Under the pieces are notes generated by a model. That model did not search any database. It was not told the origin of the DNA and worked only from the letters and a program-made list of their open reading frames with translations. The position numbers and the translations under genes were made by a program. This document shows, in pieces, positions 1-8,696 of a stretch of 33,487 nt of DNA; positions within the stretch are counted from its first letter, which is position 1; the number at the start of each line of letters is the position of its first letter. Origin of the DNA: Pigoraptor vietnamica (taxonomy: Eukaryota; Opisthokonta; Filasterea); contig CALSCQ010002532.1 of NCBI GenBank assembly GCA_943704525.1, forward strand, positions 1 through 33,487, written 5' to 3'.

Positions 1-100
1 CAAAACCGCGCTACATTGCTCCTCTCCTCTCCCACTGCGCGTACTCTATTATTCGACTTCCAACGCATCGCTCTCTTGTTCCAACGGCACGCCCGCAGAG

Positions 101-900
101 ATGTACACGGCGCACACGCGGTTCCTCGCCCTTCTCAAGTTTGACTTTCAGCTGGGCGTGACACTCGTCATGATGAGCGCGTTTTCGGGGCTCGTCGTCA
201 ACGCCGAGCTTGCCATCAACATCGCCGGCCTTGTCCTCTCGTTCGCGTGGGCGTTCCTCGGCTACACTTCGGTGGGTCTCTCTCTTTCTCATATATGCGC
301 TTGTGCGTTTGTGTGCTGTGGTCTGCATTCGTGTACATGTGCTTGTGCCGTGTGTGCCGACTCCGACGTGTCCTACGCAGGCGCGCCGTGAGTCGAAGGG
401 CGGCATGATCGCTTTCCTCGCACTCGCCGCTGTGCAGCCCGCATACAATGTGTTTGTGGTGGTGCGCGTTCTAAGACAGTCTCCCGACGATAACTTCGCG
501 ACGTATCCCGTCGTCGTGGCAGGTGCGTCCATTGGTATCGTCCTGTGTGTCTGGCGTTGGAGGAGGGTTCAATTGTCTTGTCACACGCTGTGGTCACTCA
601 ACCAAAGAGCTTCGCCGTGGGATTTACAGGTGTCACGGCCATTGCGCTGCGGGCGGCGCTTGCCTACTTTGCGTACCGCGACATGAAGAACTTTGGTCGC
701 GGTCTCAAGCAACTCTGTGAGTGTCGATTTGTGTATCGCTGCGTTGAGTTTAGATTGTGTCTCCTCACCGTGTTTTTCGATATGTTCAATTGTGTGTGAG
801 ACTGACTTGTCTTTCGTTTGTTTCCACAGTGTACCCGGAGAAGCAGGAGATACGGCGAAGCAGCAGTGCGGACGACGAGCGGCGCAACTTGTTGCGATGA
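101..900 (+). CDS. Four-helix membrane protein, DUF7789-like
   Basis: Exons 101-271, 381-522, 630-716 and 830-900 join in frame with GT-AG introns to give 156 residues. The start is the first ATG of the open frame, in a fair Kozak context (gcagagATG). Four hydrophobic segments lie near residues 11-33, 38-57, 66-86 and 98-118. A basic loop with ARRESKGG sits between helices 2 and 3, and the charged tail is serine- and arginine-rich (RRSSSADDERRNLLR). From memory, the helix pattern and the RRE-K motif after helix 2 recall small fungal and oomycete transmembrane proteins of the DUF7789 type, which have no known function. A membrane location is clear; the function is not. All three introns are 107-113 bases and start GTGGGT, GTGCGT and GTGAGT. 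The family name is tentative, the exon model is firm. Confidence 0.75.
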
Positions 901-1355
901 GTTCGAATGAAGTGTGTTTCTTATTTTTTTTTTTTTTTCGGATTTTCGGATTTTCCTTCCCGTGCCTTGGGCTCTGCTTTCCCCAAACTCCCGACCTTCA
1001 CTTCTTACGTGCGCAATAATGCCTCATGCACAGCGATTTAACGTAAATGAGCACGGCCGAGTAACTGGGACACCATGCGGGCGGACATGACGTCATGCGG
1101 ACAGTGGACTCACTTCCATGCTCCACATGGCCACCACCCACGTGCATGCCCCACTTCACCGCCGAGTCACACACTCGCGCACACACAGACGCCCATGGAA
1201 CGCAATCGAAGCCGCGCTCCACCCGCCCACTCGCACAATGCCGACTTGGAGAGTCGCATTGGTGTCGCGTGTGCAGCCTTATTCAAAGAGCGCATCTCAG
1301 CTCGTCAAGTCGACAGAACCAACCGCTGCAATTGCTGTGCCACTGCACTTTGAGG
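901..1355. other. Spacer between the four-helix protein and the receptor gene
   Basis: No gene is supported here. A T-rich run at about 925-937 lies just after the first gene and may belong to its 3' untranslated region. The rest is the 5' flank of the receptor gene and carries a perfect CRE-type palindrome at 1086-1097. Confidence 0.6.
1086..1097. promoter_or_regulatory. CRE-type palindrome CATGACGTCATG
   Basis: A perfect 12-base palindrome centred on TGACGTCA, the classic CREB/ATF site, lies about 260 bases upstream of the receptor start codon. The window also encodes a CREB-like bZIP (18732-19649). Related TGACGTCG sites lie upstream of ATP-citrate lyase (13410-13417) and, on the other strand, of the copper ATPase (25788-25796). 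Seven-base TGACGTC matches are expected a few times by chance in 33 kb, so only the 12-base palindrome stands out. Binding is inferred. Confidence 0.4.
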
Positions 1356-2509
1356 ATGCGGGCGGCTCTTTTTGTTGCCGCGTGCGCGTGCATGCTCGTG
1401 CTCGCTGCGGCCCACGAGTCGCGCTTTTCGCTTGAGGTCGGGCAGCGGTGCCTCAATGACCCGACCAATGTCCGCCGGGGGGGTCACATTGTAAGTACTT
1501 GGCGCAGTGACAGTCGCTTCGAATCGCCATCGCTGCAACTTGTGTGGTCTGAAGACACCGGCTTGACACCCTCTTGCATCGACCATCGCTTGTACCTCCG
1601 TTGTTTCTTTTCGTCCTTTTTCCTTCGCTCACGTTGTGTGTCGCATTGCAGCACGAGTCAAGCACTGGCGAATCGTGCGCCATGTGGGAGGACAACGGGT
1701 GCTGCCGTGGAAGCGTGACGTCAAAGATCGACGCATCCAACTTCGACGCTCTCCACGGCGCCAACTGGACAGCATGTGGCCCTGTTTCGAACGAGGCGAG
1801 TGTGCGCATTGTGTCTCACGCTCACCGGCGATGTCTGCTTTTAGTTGTTGCCTAGACCCACGAATGGCCGGGATGTATCTAACATGCGCCTCTATTCTCG
1901 CAGTGCATGGCCTACTTCAAGCACCTCTCGTGCTTTGAGGAGTGCTCGCCGTACCTTGCCCCGTGGGCCACTGGCGATGCCGACGCCCCTATGGCGCAGG
2001 TATTGTCCGTGTTGCGCCTCGATCTGTCTCGAACTGTACATTTTCATTTCTCTCACTAACGTTCGCGTTTATTCTCTGTAGGTGCCCGTGTGTGCGTCGT
2101 GGGCGGAGGAGTGGTTCGAGGCGTGCAAGGACTTCCGCACGTGCGCGACCAACTGGCGCAACCAGTCGCAGTGGGTCGGCAGCACGGCCACGGGCACTCG
2201 CGGGTGCGCGGCGGGCGTCGCTGCGTGCCGTCCCATCACAGACACGTACCCCACCGCCAAGGCACTCGTCGAGGGCCTTATGGGCAACGCGTACGTCTTC
2301 GTGGGCGACGAGTCCAAGTGCTTCAAGCCGTGGTTCCGCGGCGACAACACGAACGGCCGCGTGTACCACACGTCGATTGCCTCCAAGACGACGCCCGCGC
2401 GGGTCCTCGTCTCCTCGCCGAACACGCGCCTTCCCAAGTCCGTCAGCGTCTCCATGCGCGGCATTGGGTACTTCAGCGGTGGGTATGCGCGTACGCCGTT
2501 GTGCAAACG

Positions 2510-2547
<38 letters not shown>

Positions 2548-5500
2548 CAACACACACACACACACACACATACCATTGCGGGGTCGACATTGCCCGTTTT
2601 TTCCCGCCCTTCTCACATGTCGCGTGCACAGGTCGCGCTTCCACCACCCCCCTCGGCACGTACATTTCCGCGGCGATGGACTCTACGACCAACCGCGTGT
2701 TCGCTGTCGACGCGAGCAACGCCGCGATCGATGCCTTTGATTCCAACCGTGGGTGCAGCACTTCCCCTTCCGCATCCTTTATCATGCATGGATGCCTCCT
2801 CTTTCGCTGTTTCTCTCTTCTAGAAAGAGTCGTAGGTACACTCGCCATATTATGGTTAAAGCTGATCCGACATCTCTTCTGTGGAGTCGATGGCCAAATG
2901 CGCTAATACGTGTCTCCTCTCACTTATGTACTCGTGACTAGTGGGGTCGGCGACGTCCGTCAACACGAGCACCCTCATCCCCGGCTTCTCCGGCAACCCC
3001 ACGGCGGTCGACGCGTTTGGCGGCGTCCTCGCCGTGGCAATCGTGCCGCCGACGCGGACCGACAACGCGCGGCTGGCCTTCCTCGACGCCTCGAGCCTCT
3101 CGCTCCTCTCGTCCGTCAACATCGGCGCGATGCCCCGCAAGGTCACCTTCACCCCGGACGGCAACCGCGTCGTCGTCGCGAACGAGGGACCCGCGACGTA
3201 CAGCGGCGACACGGTGCTGATCAACCCGCCGGGCACTGTCTCTATCGTCAACCTCTTCAACGACATCCCCAAGATCGGCACGCTCCGCACGTCCGCGGAG
3301 GTGCTTGCGGCCGCCGCGGCGCTGACGCAGGCGTCTGTCCGGACGGTCGCGTTCGCCGACCTGTCGTCGGTGCGCATCGACAACGGCGTCCAGCTGGGCC
3401 TCGCCAACAACGACACGGCTGTCGACATTGAACCGACGTTCGTGGTCGTGTCCGCCGATTCGACGATCGCGTACGTCACGTGCACGAGCAACAACGCGGC
3501 CGCCGTCGTCGACCTGGACAACGCCAAGCTCCTCCGCATCATGACGTTCGGCGCCAAGGACCACACGGTCGCGACTGCCGGCATTGACGCCACCTCCGGC
3601 GATGGCGTCACTGTGACGAACCCGCCCGTTCTGGGCCTCTACCAGCCGACGGAAGGCAAGGTCGTGTACATCGATGGCAAGCCCTACTTTATCACTGTGA
3701 ACGGCGGCGGCGGCCGCGACGGCGACTATGTCTCGCTTGGGGACGCGTCGGTTGTCCTCGACAGCGCCGTGTTCCGCGACGCAGAGTTCGTCAAGTCGAC
3801 GTACCCCAATCTCAAGGGTGGGTCCCTGTCGCCATCGATTGTGCGCGATTTTTGGTGCTTGCGTGGGAGGGTGGGAGGGGATGAACATTGATCGCTGACC
3901 GCACCCGCATTCCCCGTGCAGTGCACAAGCGGCTCGGCAAGAACGCGAACAACAAGTACACGGGCCTGTACACGTCCGGCGCGCGCTCGTTCTCCGTGTG
4001 GTCGTCGCAGGCGAAGCTTCTCTTCGACTCTGGCGATGAGTTTGAGCGCGCCGTTGGCTGGAAGAGCGTCGGCAGCTACAACGTGCAGGGCGGCATCCCC
4101 GATGCGACGAGCACCTTCCGCGGCTGCCAGCCTGGCTCGATCGCGGTCGGAAAGGTCAACGACCGCCTGTACGCGTTTGCGGGCCTCACGAACTGCGACG
4201 GCTTTTTCGTGTACGACGTCTCGGACATTCGCCGCGTTCGGTTTGTCCAGCACGTGAGCACGGGCCGTCCCGCGGGTCCCGTCAGCCTCACGTTCTACCC
4301 GAACGACGCCGGAAAGCCCGTCCTCCTCGCCGCCTTCTCGTACGCCGACAATGGCCAGCTGGCCCTGTTCGACATCCAGGCGCTGCTCGATCCGATTGTG
4401 GAGCCCGCGATGCAGGCGACGTCGTGGTCGATGCGCGCGCCGATGGGCATTGCTCGCAGCGACCTCACGTCGACGGCGATCAACGGGAAGATTTACGTCG
4501 CGGGAGGCTGCATCACGGACAGCCCGGACGGCAACGACATCTGCTTTGAGGTGTGTGGATCACGTGAGGAGTGGTGCTCGAGCGCGTACGCCGGCTGTGC
4601 AAATGAGTTGCTGTTTCTTATTTTTTCTGTTCTCGTCTTCACTTCAGGTCACCGGCACGCTGGCCGTGTTTGACCCCGCCACGAGCACGTGGAATGCGAA
4701 TGCATCGCCCATGCCCACGCCCCGCTATCGCCACGCGGCGACGGCGTGGGACGGCAAACTCATCGGTGCGTCGCAATCCCCTCACGTACCCATCCACACA
4801 CACGCCGCCCCTCTCGCACACGTTCACTGCCATTCAAGTATGCCTTGGTTTGCATGCATGGTTTGATCATGGCCTCACGTCTCTCCGTTATTCTGATGTT
4901 CGCAGTTGTGGGTGGCCGCTTTGCGAACGACACCCCCTTGGACTCTGTCGAGATGTATGACCCCCTCACGGACATATGGCGCACCCTCGCACCTCTTCCC
5001 GTCCCCGTCTCGGACCTTGCCGTGTCCACCCTCGGCGACCGCATCATCGCGTGTGGCGGGTGGGAGGCGACCTACCTCGGCACGCTGAACACGACGTGGG
5101 AGTACAACCCCTTCACGAACACGTGGGCGGTCATCCCCGGCGCCGTCCTTGCGAACGGGCTCGGTCGCGGCGATTTCGAGACGGCGGTGCTCGCTGGCAA
5201 GATCTACGCGTTTGGCGGCTACTCGATTGCGCTGGGCGACTCGTGGGACCACGTCCAGGTCAACGGCTTCCTCGAAGCGTTTGACCCGGCGACGAACAAG
5301 TGGACGCAGGCATCGACGCAGCTCAACATCCCGCGCGCGGACAAGGCGTGCGTGGCCTTCAACAACCAGGTCTACCTCATCGGCGGAGAGCTCAAGGTGA
5401 ACCCCCTCTTCTGCCCGCACCGTGTCACACAGCTCTGTGCAATCGCGCACAACGCTGGCCCAACGCATGACCTCCTCTCGCCGCACCGTGTCACACACAG

Positions 5501-6368
5501 CTCTGCGCAACCGCGCACAACGCTGGCCCAACGCATGGCCCTCCTCTCGCCGCACCGTGTCACACAAACCGCGCACAACGCTGGCCCAACGCATGGTGTG
5601 ATGCGTGAAGTGATTCTCGACGCAGCTGACGCTTTGCTCGCACCACAGATTGGGTCGGACCCCTTCACGTGGGTCTCGGCGGCCGCCAACGACGTCGAGG
5701 TCTTCGACCCGTACACCGGCGAGTTCACTGTCGCCGAGAACCTCCCGTCGCTCCGCATGCGCACGAGCGCAGCGGCTGTGGGCAACACGATCTACGTCTT
5801 CGGCGGTCACTCAAACACCAAGGCCGTCCAGAGCCTTTCCGAGGCGCTCACGGTCGAGGACGTCGCGAGTGAGTGTCACGATTCGTTTTCGTTTGATCCA
5901 GTCAGTTGTGCTTGTGGCGTCCTCGCAATTCCATGCTGACCCGCGCCACTCCTCTTCACTGCAGAGCCTGCGTTTGCAATTGAGAAGCTGCGTGCGGACG
6001 TTCGTGGTGTGCACGCGTACGTTTCGGCCCGCTCGGACGACGCCGGCCGCCTGAAGAACACCGCGCGCATCAACGAGATCGAAGGGCGCGTGTCAGCCGT
6101 CGAGGGCAAGGTCGGCGCCATTGGGGTCCCTCCTGCGCCTGTGATGATTGTCAGCGACGACAGCAACACGCGCGACATTGCGATCGCGGCACTTGTGATT
6201 GCGGTGATTGCGCTTGCCGGCCTCATCCCCGCGTCGCTGGCGGTGCAGCGGGTGGCGTTCAACCGATGGATGAACCAGCACAACGCGCGCTACAAGGGCG
6301 ACGTCGGCATGGCGCCGTATGGGAACGTCGACTCTCGCAAGAACTCGGTCGTCGGCGAGCCCATCTAA
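1356..6368 (+). CDS. Type I membrane receptor: folate-receptor-like + MSP130-like propeller + Kelch
   Basis: Eleven exons (1356-1490, 1652-1795, 1904-1999, 2082-2478, 2632-2748, 2942-3817, 3922-4550, 4648-4765, 4906-5396, 5649-5868, 5965-6368) join in phase to 1,208 residues. Residues 1-19 are a signal peptide. Residues about 30-230 match the folate-receptor family: CAMWEDNGCC, NWTACG with the next Cys six residues later, CFEECSPYLAPW, then VPVCASWAEEWFEAC and TCATNW, and CFKPWF. Residues about 235-740 resemble the choice-of-anchor I/MSP130 propeller (TFTPDGNRVVVANEG, GARSFSVW, FDSGDEFE). From about 755 to 1074 there are five or six Kelch repeats (IYVAGG, IVVGG, IYAFGG, VYLIGG, IYVFGG). A short coiled coil precedes one membrane helix at about 1145-1167 and a 40-residue tail. 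The protein is probably a cell-surface receptor or adhesin; the ligand is unknown. The second intron (1796-1903) needs a GC donor. The three-domain combination is unfamiliar to me. Confidence 0.85.
2512..2570 (+). repeat. Poly-C tract followed by (CA)10
   Basis: A run of 33 C (2512-2544) is followed by ten CA units (2551-2570) inside intron 2479-2631 of the receptor gene. The intron is 153 bases and stop-free in frame, so if retained it would add a proline-rich and Thr-His-rich stretch. The run length is also a likely sequencing or assembly weak point. Confidence 0.9.
5404..5595 (+). repeat. Minisatellite, three units of 66, 68 and 58 bases, in an intron
   Basis: Three head-to-tail copies (5404-5469, 5470-5537, 5538-5595) share CGCACCGTGTCACAC and GCGCACAACGCTGGCCC. 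Copy 3 has lost about ten bases around the CAGCTCTG part. They fill most of intron 5397-5648 of the receptor gene. The intron is 252 bases long and has no stop in the gene's frame. Confidence 0.9.
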
Positions 6369-6931
6369 ACTAGCCCATCTAGACCAAATGCGCGCACTCG
6401 GACGGGGAAACCTGAGTTCGATTCCTAGGATGTTGACTTGTTTTTTTGTTTCCTTTTAAATGTGCACCTTTCGTCTTGTCAACTGTTTGCGTAGCCATGC
6501 TTTCGTGAGCGCTCGCGTTGATTACTGTGTGATCCGCTGCGCGTATAATTGTTCCTCAGTGATTAAAAGGGTAGAGAAAAAAGGAGGAAAGAGCTCAAGT
6601 CGCACAAGGGCTGTGGCAGTCCTCAACACAACGCCCTGTCGCATGTGGCAAGTTCCGCGTGCGCAGTCGCACATTCGGCGTGCACACGAATTGCTCCTTC
6701 GATGATGCATATCCTCGCGCCGTCAGATCTAAGACGCCACCATAGGAAACGGCAATCCTAAATCACAGAGCATCGACCCCTTCGCACCACGCAAGCACAA
6801 CAACTCGGTTTCTCCCCATTTCATTAACCTCGAGGGTGAAAGTACAGTATTTTGGACGACGGACCGCAAAGCACGGCCCGCATGAAGGGCAGCGACGCAC
6901 GCAGCGACAGTACAGAAGGGAGGGAAGTCCG
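6369..6931. other. Convergent 3' spacer between the receptor gene and RPL11
   Basis: Both flanking genes end here. I see a T-rich stretch at about 6440-6457 and a short direct repeat of AGCCCATCTA just after the receptor stop, but no open frame with family resemblance. GTTCGATTCC at about 6416-6425 looks like a tRNA B box but has no tRNA around it. Confidence 0.6.
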
Positions 6932-7123
6932 TTACTTCTTCTTGCCGCGGTAGTTGCTCTTCTTGACCTCAGAGCCAGGGGCGGGGCCGGCGAGGAGGAT
7001 GCCGTCGTACTGCAGGGCGACGGGGAGAATACATCAACACGCGTCCCTTCCCACATGCATCACAAGTGTGCACACGCAGGCGCGCAGGACATACAATGAA
7101 TGCCCACACAGGCACACACAGGG

Positions 7124-7192
<69 letters not shown>

Positions 7193-8230
7193 ACACATAA
7201 GACACCATACACATGCGCCCGACCACTCTAGATACGCGCGCGCAATGTGAACATGCGCCAATCGCCAGCAGCTGTCCGGACGGGCCTCACCTTCTGCTGG
7301 AACCACTTCATCGTCTCCTCCTTCGTCACACGGTGGTTCTTGCCGATGCGCGCGGGCGAGCGGCGGCGGCGGGCGACGGCGTTGCCGGGGCGGCCCATTA
7401 CGACGTAGAAGTTCATGCCGTAAATGCCGATCGAGGGGTCGTACTTGATGCCGAGATCGATGTGCTCCTGAATGCCGAAGCCAAAGTTGCCCGACTCGCT
7501 GAAGTTGCCGCGGCGGAGCTCGTACTCCTTCACCTTGAGGCCGCGCTCGAGGATCTCCTCGGCCTTGGGGCCACGGACCGTGCAGTGCACGGCAATCTTC
7601 TCATTGCGGCGAATGCCGAACGTGCGCACAGTGTAGCGGGCTGCACACAAGAGCACACGCACGCGTGAGACATAGGCGGCAGGGCATGGGAAGGGACCAA
7701 CACGTAGACAAAGATTACGGCGGCGACAGCTAGGAGATGCCCGCACAATCACGTCCAAATGCGATGCAAGCACGGACATAACGGCAAAGGGGGAGAGCGG
7801 GCGACCCTGCCAACACATACCCTTGGCGAACACGGGCGTCTGGCCAGCCAGCGACTCGAGCACCTTGGCCGCACGCGTGAGCCTGTCACCAGACTCGCCG
7901 ACCGAGATGTTCAGGCAGAGCTTCTCGATGTGCAGATCACGCATGACGTTCTGCTTCGTCTCGGCACCCTCAGCCTGTTGGCACACGTGACAGAGCAACA
8001 CATGAGCCACACACACGATAAAGCACTTCATACAAACACAGAGATGCACCGAGCTCCTCGTGCCTCCCAAAGAACAGCGCAACGGCGAACCGCACAATGC
8101 ATAATTGTCTGCTTTCTATCTCGTTCCATGGTTGCATCACCCTACGGAATCGCACGACTTGACACTCCTATCACAACGGCCACACATCGTTGGCCATCAC
8201 AAGCGCCCATCCACGCACCTGCGCTGCCAT
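6932..8230 (-). CDS. RPL11: 60S ribosomal protein L11 (uL5)
   Basis: Exons, read on the minus strand: 8230-8219, 7974-7821, 7640-7291 and 7009-6932, giving 197 residues. The product sits in the central protuberance of the large ribosomal subunit and contacts 5S rRNA. Nearly the whole chain is recognisable: [81 protein letters not shown]. The first exon codes only MAAQ; it is chosen because a phase-0 GTGCGT donor follows it and the downstream exon opens in phase with AEGAETK. The C-terminus runs about 15-20 residues beyond the animal protein and ends in a basic YRGKKK. The terminal intron (7010-7290) holds a (CA)32 tract. Intron 7641-7820 is stop-free and a multiple of three. Confidence 0.96.
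7125..7188 (+). repeat. (CA)32 microsatellite in the last RPL11 intron
   Basis: Uninterrupted CA dinucleotide run. On the sense strand of RPL11 it reads as (TG)n and lies about 115 bases upstream of the final acceptor. Confidence 0.95.
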
Positions 8231-8393
8231 TTCTGCGTAATCCCTCGGACGCGGGTGTCGCGCGGCGGGGATGGGGACCGAAAAAATGGGCGGAAAGAGG
8301 AAGATGGGGCTGCGGATGGCCGTCGTCGCTTTGAGCGTATGGATACGGGCGAGTGTGTGTGTGTGTGTGATCGCATGCTCCATAGTGAAACAA

Positions 8394-8479
8394 GGGCATC
8401 CGGGGTAGCTTCAAATTTGAATCACGTGACGTGGACTTGTTTTGGCCGAGAACTCGGAATTTATTGCCTGACATGTTAC
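8394..8479. repeat. Dispersed flank block, copy A
   Basis: It begins with the 15-base GGGCATCCGGGGTAG, which recurs exactly at 12025-12039, and ends with CTCGGAATTTATTGCC, which resembles CTCGGAATATATTCAT in copy B. It lies about 165 bases upstream of the RPL11 start. A weaker third copy is at about 13010-13075. Confidence 0.7.
8410..8434. promoter_or_regulatory. TTCAAATTTGAA palindrome joined to E-box TCACGTGA and TGACGTGG
   Basis: A perfect 12-base palindrome (8410-8421) runs straight into the 8-base palindrome TCACGTGA (8422-8429), overlapping a CRE-like TGACGTGG (8427-8434). The cluster is about 180 bases upstream of RPL11. CACGTG sites bound by Cbf1-type factors control ribosomal protein genes in some yeasts; the same role here is inferred. 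Confidence 0.45.
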
Positions 8480-8696
8480 CGCAATCGCGTGTTACTGCAC
8501 AGTCGCACGACCGCCCCTGTGCCTGTCACTGTAGCCGGCCGCTGACACTCGCACACAGTCACTAACAGAGCTTAGTGTTACATCTGTACACACACTGCGT
8601 CAGTTTCTTGAGGACACATGGCACCGTGGACAGTCTATGAATGCCCCACGACTAAATTCAATCAACCGGCCAGTCGCGGACCGGAAACTTTACTAA

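Larger units (their letters stand above)
8231..8696. other. RPL11 promoter region and 3' flank of the kinase gene
   Basis: No gene is supported. The stretch holds a short GT run (8353-8370), a dispersed block (8394-8479) with a TTCAAATTTGAA palindrome joined to TCACGTGA, and GTGGACAGTCTATGAA at 8626-8641, which recurs with one change at 13112-13127. Confidence 0.6.

Noticed and set aside
2938-3888. 316-codon open frame on the minus strand opposite a receptor exon
   Set aside because: It mirrors the coding frame of a real exon. In GC-rich sequence with G/C-ending codons the antisense frame stays open. The product is Arg/Asp/Val-rich with no family resemblance.
4875-5810. 311-codon minus-strand open frame opposite the Kelch exons
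   Set aside because: Same GC-driven mirror effect; it runs through the intronic minisatellite and shows no domain.
6369-6440. tRNA-like B box (GTTCGATTCC) after the receptor stop
   Set aside because: The T-stem has a mismatch, no A box fits upstream, and no acceptor or anticodon stem can be folded around it.
7125-7226. Valine/cysteine or Thr/His repeat peptides encoded by (CA)n tracts
   Set aside because: These are open only because dinucleotide repeats lack stops. They lie in introns, as do the similar frames at 14535, 17587, 30120 and 32754.
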